Part shown: in pieces, positions 44,678 to 52,422 of the stretch | Position numbering within the stretch: the first letter of the stretch is position 1 | How the letters are laid out: each line of letters begins with the position of its first letter | Assembly: GCA_004292515.1 (NCBI GenBank) | Contig: RDXB01000074.1 | Span: 1-64,000 of the forward strand | Length of the DNA: 64,000 nt | Direction: 5' to 3' | Source: Oscillatoriales cyanobacterium | GTDB taxonomy: Bacteria; Cyanobacteriota; Cyanobacteriia; CACIAM-69d | Made by a program: the position numbers and the translations under genes | The notes under the pieces: generated by a model | Told to the model about the DNA's origin: nothing | The model's input: only the letters and a program-made list of their open reading frames with translations | Database searches by the model: none

Positions 44678-44783
44678 CTTGCTCCTAATCAAGCGTTACC
44701 CCACCAGTGAGCCTCAGCCCTAGTCATTCCTGCGCTCAAGCCCGTGGTAGGGGAGTGCAAATCGATGCTTAATTCAGGACAGC

Positions 44784-44961
44784 AGCCTGCAGGGTGGGCA
44801 TTGCCCACCGACTAATACCAATTTCGATTACCCATGCTACAAATCCTGCGCTGAAACCCTTGTCGGATAAAAATCTTGAGTAGCATCAATTCACAAAATT
44901 GGTATAACAGCTTCATAGCATCGGCGATCTGATGTACCGATCGCTTGAGGTAAAGGCTGTA
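44784..44961. repeat. 86-bp composite repeat, copy A, split by the 89-bp element
   Basis: AGCCTGCAGGGTGGGCAT... with the GGTGGGCA/TGCCCACC palindrome, then CAGCTTCATAGCA to AAAGGCTGTA. Without the 89-bp insert and its duplicated TAA it is 86 bases and matches 57628-57713 closely. It lies in the 384-base gap 44678-45061; the other contents of that gap are the insert and the 46-bp duplication. Confidence 0.88.
44816..44904. mobile_element. 89-bp MITE-like element, copy 2, with TAA duplication and known empty site
   Basis: Ends TACCAATTTCG and AAATTGGTA are inverted repeats. TAA flanks it at 44813-44815 and 44905-44907. The paralogous repeat at 57628-57713 has a single TAA at the same place (ACTAACAGC), i.e. 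the uninterrupted site. Length equals the copy at 6059-6147. 3-bp TNA duplications are known for some IS5-group elements; the mobilising family is inferred. Confidence 0.93.
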
Positions 44962-44991
44962 TTGCAGATTGAAGCTGTATCGCAGATTGAA

Positions 44992-45083
44992 GATGATCGA
45001 TCGACTCTTGCCCTCATGATTGAAGCCGAGCATGAACGATGATTGATCGACTCCTGCCCTCATGATTGAAGACGAGCATGAAC
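44992..45083. repeat. 46-bp tandem duplication across the DUF6714 start
   Basis: 44992-45037 and 45038-45083 are 46 bases each and nearly identical (GATGAT-CGATCGACTC... to GAGCATGAAC). Both contain ATGATTGAA. The upstream copy would make an eight-residue peptide ending at TGA (MIEAEHER); the downstream copy starts the real gene. Confidence 0.9.
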
Positions 45084-45625
45084 TCAATCCTGAGCAGGCA
45101 TTTACGATGCGGCGCGATCGCCTAATTGAAGCGATCGCCCTAGCCTTTCGAGATGTCCAGTTAGAAGACGGCATCACGCTGCATCAAGCGATCGTGCTGG
45201 ATGATTACGGCACGCCAGCAGAAGAACAACGGGCGCGATTACTGGATACAGAAACGGATTGGCGAGATATATCCGATCGCAACCTGTTGGATTGTCCTTC
45301 TGCTTTGTCATTTCTGGATCAGAAGGGATTTTTGTTTTACTTACCCGCATTGATGACCCTGGGATTGCGGCATTTTTATGCTGATCCGCAGGGGATTCGA
45401 TCGTCCTGTGAATATCATTTAACCCGCGACTATCCACAAGGCTTGCGGCGATCGCAACCGGCCAAGATTGCCCAAAAGCGAGGGTTTTCGCCAGCCCAGG
45501 TGGCCGTGGTGGCGCAGTTTTTGCGGTTGGTGGCGGATGTTGATTTGGGTCATGAAGGGGTGTCGTTTGTGGAGGCGGTGGAGCGGTGGGAAGCCCTGGC
45601 CGATCGCCTCAATCCACCCTCATGA
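45062..45625 (+). CDS. DUF6714 family protein
   Basis: 187 residues. Family features: AIALAFRDVQLEDGITLHQAIVLDDYG, then ARLLDTETDWRDISDRNLLDCPSALSFLDQKGFLFYLPALMTLGLRHFY. Acidic, no signal peptide, no catalytic motif identified. The start lies in the second copy of a 46-bp duplication; MIEDEHELNPEQAF follows the ATG, and an internal ATG (MRRDRLIEAIA) is an alternative. Convergent with the downstream glycosyltransferase, overlapping by six bases. Function unknown. Confidence 0.8.
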   Translation: MIEDEHELNPEQAFTMRRDRLIEAIALAFRDVQLEDGITLHQAIVLDDYGTPAEEQRARLLDTETDWRDISDRNLLDCPSALSFLDQKGFLFYLPALMTLGLRHFYADPQGIRSSCEYHLTRDYPQGLRRSQPAKIAQKRGFSPAQVAVVAQFLRLVADVDLGHEGVSFVEAVERWEALADRLNPPS

Positions 45626-46825
45626 GCTGGCGAGCGATCGCCCGCGCCAAGTCCAGCCCCAGCCCGTTTCGGTTTTGACGATCGACGTGAGGGCGATCGC
45701 CAACACCAGCGCCCCGCCCAGCCCCATCAGCCACCAATATTTCGGTTGGGCATCCACGCGCCGATCGATGATGTGACGCATCCAGCAAAGGGCGATCGTC
45801 GTGGCGATCGTCAGCCCCAAGGACAACTCGCCCAACAACGACGGCCCCCACCAACCCAGGGCGATCGCCGCCGCCAACACCCCCAACCAAGGCAGCGAAA
45901 ACACCGAAAATAGCCCAAAGCAGCCGTATAGGGTGGGAATCAGTTGGCGATCATTGCCGAGATACCAATTTTTCGTCCAGCCTTCCCAGAGGGCGGCGAA
46001 GTTTTGATACATTCGCACCCGCACCAGGCCCAACCCCAACAGGCAATAGAGCCGATGGCCTTGATCTTTAATCCGTTGACCCAGGGCCATGTCTTCCACT
46101 AGGTCATCGGCCACGGACGCATGGCCCCCGATCGACTCATAAGCCGATCGCCGAAACAGCATGAACGGCCCGGCTGCAAACCCCTTGGGATTCGCCGGGT
46201 CATTCAGGGAGGGAAAATCAAAGCCCACCGCGATCGCCCCCATGATGATCGGCTGCACCAACCATTCCGACAGGCAACCGCAAACCACCTCGGGGGCGCA
46301 ACTGAGCAAATCCGTTTGGCGGCGATCGGCCTCGGTCAGGGCCGCCGCGATCGCCCCCGGAGTCAGCCGCACATCCGCATCGATAAACAACAAATAATCG
46401 CAACCCCCGTCTGCTGCTGCCACCTGTTGGGCCCAATGGCAGGCCCAGTTTTTGCCCCGCCAGACTTCGCCCGTCGGTCGCGGGGGCACGGGCAACACCC
46501 GTAGCCGGGGTTCTTGGGTTGCTAGGTTGGCAGCGATCGCCAAGGTGCGATCGGTCGATTGGTCATCGGCAACCCACACCTGCAACGTCACCGAGTTCGG
46601 CAGCTCGCTGGCCAGGGCGGCGCGGGCACAGGCTTCAATATTGATTTCTTCGTTGTAGGCGGGGATGATCACGGCGATCGAGCGGGCGGGCACTTCGTCC
46701 GCCGCCACCGGTTGCAACCGAGGTGCACCATCGAGCGATCGATTAAACCGCGTGCCAAAAATGCCGATGCCCAACAACGACACCAGCATCGCCCCATCCA
46801 ACGCCAACCAACCGATCATGGCCAT
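45620..46825 (-). CDS. GT2 glycosyltransferase, membrane-associated
   Basis: 401 residues. N-terminal hydrophobic helix, GT-A domain with VAVIIPAYNEEINIE-type start, VADDQSTDRT, LLFIDADVRLTPGAI and the acceptor-side VADDLVEDMALGQRIKDQGH, then three or four C-terminal membrane helices (about 295-385). Resembles cyanobacterial enzymes that glycosylate carotenoids (CruG-like) or hopanoid/lipid acceptors; sequence alone does not decide. Two ATGs (46825 and 46819) are possible. Confidence 0.85.
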   Translation of the reverse strand: MAMIGWLALDGAMLVSLLGIGIFGTRFNRSLDGAPRLQPVAADEVPARSIAVIIPAYNEEINIEACARAALASELPNSVTLQVWVADDQSTDRTLAIAANLATQEPRLRVLPVPPRPTGEVWRGKNWACHWAQQVAAADGGCDYLLFIDADVRLTPGAIAAALTEADRRQTDLLSCAPEVVCGCLSEWLVQPIIMGAIAVGFDFPSLNDPANPKGFAAGPFMLFRRSAYESIGGHASVADDLVEDMALGQRIKDQGHRLYCLLGLGLVRVRMYQNFAALWEGWTKNWYLGNDRQLIPTLYGCFGLFSVFSLPWLGVLAAAIALGWWGPSLLGELSLGLTIATTIALCWMRHIIDRRVDAQPKYWWLMGLGGALVLAIALTSIVKTETGWGWTWRGRSLASS

Positions 46826-46890
46826 CTCAACCCCAATTCACAAAATCAACAGCCACAAGGGTTACAAGCAATTCATCAAACGGTTACAGA

Positions 46891-47031
46891 CAAGGGGCTT
46901 GAGCGTCTTGCCCCCCCGCGATCTGAATCACGGTCGATCAATCGATCCGGTAGGGGTGTCGTCAAATCACCTGAAACCTTGATTCCACCGTGATCAGATC
47001 GCGAGGCAGCAAATCGGATCGCGAGGCAGCA
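46891..47031. repeat. Dispersed repeat copies at the 3' end of speA
   Basis: A degenerate palindrome (CAAGGGGCTT/GAGCGTCTTG) lies at 46891-46910. GTGTCGTCAAATCAC with TGAAACCTTGATTCCACC at 46957 onward matches the left part of the repeats at 13359 and 42000. ATCGCGAGGCAGCAA is duplicated near 47000-47030. The speA stop codon falls inside this repeat. Confidence 0.8.
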
Positions 47032-49163
47032 AGGTAGGTGTAGCCCTGCAAGCTGCGCTCGTAGTTTTGCAACAACAATTGCGACTCGCGCAGGGAAATG
47101 TGGTTTTCCTGCATCGCCTGTTCCGCTTGGCGGCGGATGCTTTCCACCAAATCATCCGTGTCGTATTGCACGTAGCTAAGGGCTTCTTTCATGGTGTCGC
47201 CCTTCACTACATGTTCAATCCGGTAGCCCTTGGGCGTGAGGTGAATGTGCACCGTGTTGGTGTCGCCAAACAGGTTGTGCAAGCTGCCCATAATTTCCTG
47301 ATAGGCCCCGTTCAGGAACATCCCCAGATAGTAGGGCTTGTAGTCCCGATCGCCGTAGGTATCTTGCTCCGCAGGATCGATCGGCTTCAGGCTATGCAGT
47401 TCCAAAACATTTTTCACATCGCGCAGATCGATGAACTGGTCGATTTTGCCATCGCTGTCGCAAGTGAGATCGGCCAAGATTCCCCGCTCCGTTGGCTCTT
47501 CGTCCAGGCGGTGAATCGGGGCGATCGGGAACAACTGCCCGATCGCCCAGGTATCGGGAGCCGACTGGAACACCGACATGTTGATGTAGTAAATCGACGA
47601 CATCATCTGTTCGAGATATTCCAAATCGTCGGGCACGTAGTCTTCCTTGCGGACAATTTCCCGAATCTTGGTGCAGCAGGCCCAATAGAGCCGCTCGATC
47701 TTGGCGCGATCGGGCAGACTCAGATAGCCAAAGCTAAACAAGCTGAGGGCCTCATCCCGCGTTTGGGTCGCATCGTGGAACATCTCCTGGTAGTTGTCCC
47801 GATCGATCGACGAGTAGGTTTCGTACAAGCTCTTGAGGGCCGCATGATCGCCAGGTTCCGACTGCTCCGGCTCCGTAAAGGCCATGCGGCTAATACTCAA
47901 CACATCAAACACCAACACCGACTGGTGAGAAGCCACAGCCCGACCGCTTTCACTGATCAGCGTCGGCACCGGTACCCCCCGCCCAGCACAGGTGTCATTC
48001 ACCGCCGCCACAATGTCGTCGGCGTAGTTTTGCAGCGTGTAGTTGGTGGAAGCGTGGAAGTTGGTTTTGGAGCCGTCGTAGTCGATGCCCAAGCCGCCGC
48101 CCACATCCAGATATTGCATCCCCGCCCCCAGCTCATGTAGTTCCACATAGATTTGGCTGGCTTCCCGAATCGCGTCTTTGATCACGCTGATCGAAGAAAT
48201 TTGCGAACCAATGTGGAAATGCAGTAGCTGCAAGCAGTCGAGCATATTCGCTTGGCGAAGCTGCTCCACGGCCCCCAGGATTTCGGGAATGGTGAGGCCA
48301 AACTTAGCCCGATCGCCCGCCGAATCGCCCCAACGGCCCACACCCTTGGCATTCAGCTTGGCCCGCACACCCAAAATCGGTTTGATGCCTAGGCGCTGGC
48401 TCGCGGAAATGGCCAGCTTCACCTCTTCCACTTGCTCCAGCACAATCACGGGGGTTTTGCCCAGGCGCTGGGCCAGGATCGCCGTTTCGATATATTCGCG
48501 ATCCTTGTAGCCATTGCAAATCAGCATGGCTCCCGGCGTGGTCAGCATGGCCAGGGCAATCATTAATTCCGGCTTGGAACCCGCTTCTAGACCGAATTGG
48601 TAGGGCTGACCAAACTCCACCAAATCTTCGATCAGGTGGCGCTGCTGGTTGCATTTCACGGGAAAAACGCCCTTGTAGCCCCCGGCATATTTGTATTTGG
48701 CGATCGCCTTGGCAAACACTGCCGTTAGTCGCTCGATTCGATCGGCCAAAATGTCCGTAAACCGAATCAACAATGGCAGACCCAAATTGCGCTGCTTGAG
48801 GGCTTCGACTAGTTCAAACAAATCGATCGCCCCGCCCCGTTCGGCCTTAGGCGACACCGTGACATGACCCGCCGCATTAATCGAAAAGTACGGCTCACCC
48901 CAAGCGCGAATCCGATAGGTGGCTTCGCTGTCCTCGATCGTCCAGGGCCGTTCACCCGTCACGCTATTCGTTTTCTGTGCCAATTCCGTTAAACCCTGAA
49001 TTGCCATCCGTGAATCGGTTTGGAAACCACGCTTGCGTCGGCCACCTCGGGCGCTGCGCATGGCCATATCCTGCTCGGCAGCCGACCCGTCCACTATCGG
49101 ACTCACGGTCTGGGCGATCGTCGATTCCACCAACGTAGTTTCGACCGTCGAATCGATCCCCAT
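46962..49163 (-). CDS. speA: Biosynthetic arginine decarboxylase
   Basis: 733 residues. PLP fold III barrel with FPVKCNQQRHLIEDLVEFG (Lys of the Schiff base), LQLLHFHIGSQISS and YLDVGGGLGIDYDGS. The C-terminal beta domain contains the active-site cysteine region before FNLFQSAPD-like NMSVFQSAPDTWAIGQLFPIAPIHRLDEEP. The enzyme makes agmatine from arginine, the entry to polyamines. An N-terminal extension (about 60 residues) includes a GGRRKRGFQ basic patch. The last about 20 residues (ASRSDLLPRDLITVESRFQVI) come from an intergenic repeat. Divergent from ndk. Confidence 0.96.
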   Translation of the reverse strand: MGIDSTVETTLVESTIAQTVSPIVDGSAAEQDMAMRSARGGRRKRGFQTDSRMAIQGLTELAQKTNSVTGERPWTIEDSEATYRIRAWGEPYFSINAAGHVTVSPKAERGGAIDLFELVEALKQRNLGLPLLIRFTDILADRIERLTAVFAKAIAKYKYAGGYKGVFPVKCNQQRHLIEDLVEFGQPYQFGLEAGSKPELMIALAMLTTPGAMLICNGYKDREYIETAILAQRLGKTPVIVLEQVEEVKLAISASQRLGIKPILGVRAKLNAKGVGRWGDSAGDRAKFGLTIPEILGAVEQLRQANMLDCLQLLHFHIGSQISSISVIKDAIREASQIYVELHELGAGMQYLDVGGGLGIDYDGSKTNFHASTNYTLQNYADDIVAAVNDTCAGRGVPVPTLISESGRAVASHQSVLVFDVLSISRMAFTEPEQSEPGDHAALKSLYETYSSIDRDNYQEMFHDATQTRDEALSLFSFGYLSLPDRAKIERLYWACCTKIREIVRKEDYVPDDLEYLEQMMSSIYYINMSVFQSAPDTWAIGQLFPIAPIHRLDEEPTERGILADLTCDSDGKIDQFIDLRDVKNVLELHSLKPIDPAEQDTYGDRDYKPYYLGMFLNGAYQEIMGSLHNLFGDTNTVHIHLTPKGYRIEHVVKGDTMKEALSYVQYDTDDLVESIRRQAEQAMQENHISLRESQLLLQNYERSLQGYTYLAASRSDLLPRDLITVESRFQVI

Positions 49164-49531
49164 CTTTCGTCAACCTCCAGACGACAGTCCAGCTAGTAGC
49201 GGGTCTAATGTTTGCAATTACCCAAGTTTGAAATCACCCAATGTTGCATCGCCCAACTTGGGCGTGATTGGGCACGACTAGATGGGTTAAACCAGTGTCT
49301 CAGTGTATCGCATTCCACTCAAATGCACGTCAATCCTAACTAGGGTAAGGATTTGGTTAACTTTGGGTTATTGTTCCAGTGCAATCACCCGATGATCATG
49401 ACCCCAGCGCGATCGTCCGTCGCCCCAACTCCCCGGACAGCGCTTTACAACGGGCCCATTTCTCCGCAGCATTAGAAAGGCAAAATTTGCACCGTCCCCT
49501 TTTATCGTCTTTGTACCGAGGATTGCACCCC
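49164..49531. other. 368-base divergent region speA/ndk
   Basis: Contains GCCCAACTTGGGC near 49252-49265, an imperfect hairpin, and AT-rich DNA around 49310-49380 likely to hold the ndk promoter. The frame open upstream of ndk from 49379 is not counted as coding because the conserved kinase start is at 49532. Confidence 0.5.
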
Positions 49532-49981
49532 GTGGAACGTACCTTCATTGCCATCAAGCCCGATGGCGTTCAGCGCGGCCTAGTTGGCGACATTATCAAG
49601 CGCTTTGAAACTAAAGGGTTCACCCTGGTGGGGCTAAAGCTCCTCAACGTCAGCCGTGAGCTGGCAGAAGCCCACTACGGCGTTCACCGTGAGCGTCCGT
49701 TCTTTGGCAGCTTGGTAGATTTCATTACCTCCAGCCCGGTGGTGGCGATGGTTTGGGAAGGTGACGGCGTGGTGGCTTCGGCCCGCAACATCATTGGTGC
49801 AACCAATCCGCTAACGGCGGCTCCCGGCACGATTCGCGGTGACTACGGCGTGAGCATTGGTCGCAACTTGATCCATGGTTCCGATGCGATCGAAACGGCC
49901 CAGACCGAAATTGCCCTTTGGTTCAAGCCCGAGGAGCTGGCCAACTGGTCGCCGACGATCGCCCCTTGGTTGTACGAGTAG
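49532..49981 (+). CDS. ndk: Nucleoside diphosphate kinase
   Basis: 149 residues, the standard length, from the GTG at 49532 ([19 protein letters not shown]). Contains the active-site region [20 protein letters not shown] with the phosphorylated His. It transfers phosphate from ATP to other NDPs. The upstream reading frame would add 51 residues not found in the family. Followed by a clear hairpin terminator. Confidence 0.97.
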   Translation: MERTFIAIKPDGVQRGLVGDIIKRFETKGFTLVGLKLLNVSRELAEAHYGVHRERPFFGSLVDFITSSPVVAMVWEGDGVVASARNIIGATNPLTAAPGTIRGDYGVSIGRNLIHGSDAIETAQTEIALWFKPEELANWSPTIAPWLYE

Positions 49982-50042
49982 GCATGATTTTGGCTGCCAA
50001 GTCCTAATTTCAGACTGATTGCAGGCTGATTCAGGGCAAGCA

Positions 50043-50084
50043 AGAACCGGCTCCCGATCGCGATCGAGGGCCGGTTCTGTTTTG
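50043..50084 (+). terminator. Intrinsic terminator of ndk
   Basis: AGAACCGGC (50043-50051) pairs with GCCGGTTCT (50070-50078), followed by GTTTTG. The loop includes CGATCGCGATCG, itself self-complementary. It lies 61 bases after the ndk stop, before the convergent 2TM gene. Confidence 0.75.
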
Positions 50085-50116
50085 GGTGCGTTGGCAACGG
50101 GGGCGATCGCCCAATC

Positions 50117-50374
50117 CTAGGCGGAGGAGTCGGAAGAGTCTGAATAGTCGGCGATCGCGAAGATGTAGATGCCGTGCAAGGTCAGTGCGCCCAGCCAGCC
50201 CAGCGTGACCCAAACGGCCCAGGAATCGCTAGCTCGGTTCAGGGTTTCAAAAAACCAGAGACCGGAGTTGCTGGCGGCAAAAATGGCGACGTGGGTGGCG
50301 AAATTCATCCGATCGTCTAGCTTCCGATAGTCAGCATCGGCGCGATCGGGCTTGCGGGGCCAACGGGGAGGCAT
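50117..50374 (-). CDS. 2TM domain protein
   Basis: 85 residues from the ATG at 50374. A charged N-terminus (MPPRWPRKPDRADADYRKLDDRMNF) precedes two hydrophobic helices (ATHVAIFAASNSGLWFFETL and WAVWVTLGWLGALTLHGIYIF), matching the small 2TM family. The tail DYSDSSDSSA is short and acidic. Function unknown. Convergent with ndk. Confidence 0.8.
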   Translation of the reverse strand: MPPRWPRKPDRADADYRKLDDRMNFATHVAIFAASNSGLWFFETLNRASDSWAVWVTLGWLGALTLHGIYIFAIADYSDSSDSSA

Positions 50375-50647
50375 AAACAATCACCGGGTTGCGATCCGGG
50401 GCAGAAAACCGGTTCCCATTCTGCCATGCTCTGCCGGGGCGATCGCGCTTACTCCTCAACTGCCTCAGCTCGTCCAAGCCAGTCTGTTAGCTTTGCCATT
50501 CACGCCATCTAGCCCAGAACCAGTGCTGACGACTCGGGCTGCAAGCGCAATTTCCCGGGCCGCAAAACTGGGCGGCATTTGTGGCGATCGGGGATACGAA
50601 CTCACCCTAAATCATTGTGCTGACTGTTGCCACAGGGGGATTGCCAA

Positions 50648-50917
50648 CTAATGTTGGTGATCCTGATCCAGGTGATCGCTCAATTTGGAACGAGGCTCGC
50701 CATAACCTTCTAGGTAGGCGGGATTCGTTGATAGATCTGCGGGCCCATCACCAACACCCACAAATGGTTGGAGAACATCCAACACTGATCGCGCTTTCGG
50801 TGGCTGAACTTGAGCCGATCGCCTGCCCAACGATCGCACTAGTTGCCAGATCAACAGCAGCCGATCGCGCCAGGAGAGTTGCTGGGCTTGCTCACTTAAG
50901 GATTGCCAAGTCACCAT
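50648..50917 (-). CDS. Small hypothetical protein, antitoxin-like N-terminus
   Basis: 89 residues. VTWQSLSEQAQQLSWRDRLLLIWQLVRSL resembles the helical N-terminal region of short cyanobacterial antitoxin-type proteins (WxxLxxQxxxLSxxDrLxLI). The rest (ARSVLDVLQPFVGVGDGPADLSTNPAYLEGYGEPRSK) resembles linkers of such proteins but no toxin gene adjoins on either side. Orphan antitoxin or unrelated protein. Confidence 0.55.
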   Translation of the reverse strand: MVTWQSLSEQAQQLSWRDRLLLIWQLVRSLGRRSAQVQPPKARSVLDVLQPFVGVGDGPADLSTNPAYLEGYGEPRSKLSDHLDQDHQH

Positions 50918-51124
50918 GATCGATCGCGCCCTGTCGGGGCCGGTGAAACTGCTGATTGCATTCTGCTAATTGCATTATGGATCGATCGCCCCTCAGTCCA
51001 ATCGGCCGTATGATGATTGGCTTGGGGTGTTTTCGCAGCACCGATGTGGTACTGAGATCGATCGCGCGACCCTCACTCGCCCCAGCCCTTCAACCCCCAC
51101 GCAACAAGCAAGGAAACTGACATC

Positions 51125-52408
51125 GTGACTCGCACGAACCTGGATTTTTTGGCCGAATCCGATCCCCTCGTGGCCGAAATTATCGGTCTCGAGTTACAGC
51201 GCCAGCGCGACCACCTCGAACTGATTGCTAGCGAAAACTTCACCTCCGCAGCGGTGATGGCAGCCCAAGGATCGGTGCTGACGAATAAATATGCGGAAGG
51301 CCTGCCCGCCAAGCGCTACTACGGCGGTTGTGAATTTGTCGATCGCGCGGAGCAGTTAGCAATCGATCGCGTGAAGGAACTGTTCGGCGCGGCCTGGGCC
51401 AACGTGCAACCCCACTCGGGCGCGCAAGCCAACTTCGCCGTGTTCCTGACCCTGCTGCAACCGGGCGACACAATCATGGGCATGGACTTGTCCCATGGTG
51501 GCCACTTGACCCACGGTTCCCCCGTGAACGTGTCTGGCAAGTGGTTCAAGGTGGTGCAATACGGCGTGAGTCCCGAGACCGAGCAACTGGACTTTGACTT
51601 GATCCGCAAGCTGGCGATCGAACACAAGCCTAAACTGCTGATCTGTGGCTATTCTGCCTATCCTCGGACGATCGACTTTGCCCAATTCCGGGCGATCGCC
51701 GATGAAGTGGGCGCATACCTGATGGCCGACATCGCCCACATTGCCGGGTTGGTGGCTGCGGGCCTGCATCCCAACCCCCTGCCCTACTGCGATGTGGTGA
51801 CCACCACCACCCACAAAACCCTGCGCGGCCCCCGTGGCGGTTTGATCCTCTGCCGCGATGAAGAGCTGGGTAAGAAGTTTGATAAATCGGTGTTCCCCGG
51901 CAGCCAAGGCGGCCCCTTAGAGCACGTGATTGCCGCCAAGGCTGTGGCCTTTGGGGAAGCCCTGCGCCCCGAGTTCAAAACCTACGCCGCCCAGGTGATT
52001 GCCAACGCCCAGGCCATGGGTGCTCAGTTGCAGGCGCGCGGCCTGAAGCTGGTTTCTGGCGGCACGGATAACCACTTGGTGTTGGTGGATCTGCGATCAA
52101 TCGAAATGACCGGCAAGGAAGCCGATCGCCTGTTGGGTGAAATCAACATCACCGCCAACAAGAACACCGTGCCGTTCGATCCGCAATCGCCGTTTGTCAC
52201 CAGCGGCATTCGCTTGGGTTCGCCGGCCATGACCACGCGCGGCATGGGCCAGCCAGAATTTACCGAAATTGGCGACATCATTGCCGAGCGGTTGATCAAC
52301 GCGGCCAGCGAATCGGTGGAAGAAGCCTGTCGCGATCGGGTGGCGGCCCTGTGCGATCGCTTCCCGCTCTATCCCCATCTGCGGGTGGGGCTGCCGGCCT
52401 TGGCCTAA
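51125..52408 (+). CDS. glyA: Serine hydroxymethyltransferase
   Basis: 427 residues from a GTG. PLP lysine in [16 protein letters not shown] (Lys231), with [24 protein letters not shown] and [18 protein letters not shown] all present. It interconverts serine and glycine with tetrahydrofolate, feeding C1 metabolism and photorespiration. The only other candidate start is downstream; length is normal. recJ follows 14 bases downstream on the same strand, suggesting a transcriptional unit. Confidence 0.98.
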   Translation: MTRTNLDFLAESDPLVAEIIGLELQRQRDHLELIASENFTSAAVMAAQGSVLTNKYAEGLPAKRYYGGCEFVDRAEQLAIDRVKELFGAAWANVQPHSGAQANFAVFLTLLQPGDTIMGMDLSHGGHLTHGSPVNVSGKWFKVVQYGVSPETEQLDFDLIRKLAIEHKPKLLICGYSAYPRTIDFAQFRAIADEVGAYLMADIAHIAGLVAAGLHPNPLPYCDVVTTTTHKTLRGPRGGLILCRDEELGKKFDKSVFPGSQGGPLEHVIAAKAVAFGEALRPEFKTYAAQVIANAQAMGAQLQARGLKLVSGGTDNHLVLVDLRSIEMTGKEADRLLGEINITANKNTVPFDPQSPFVTSGIRLGSPAMTTRGMGQPEFTEIGDIIAERLINAASESVEEACRDRVAALCDRFPLYPHLRVGLPALA

Positions 52409-52422
52409 TGGGCTAACGGTTT

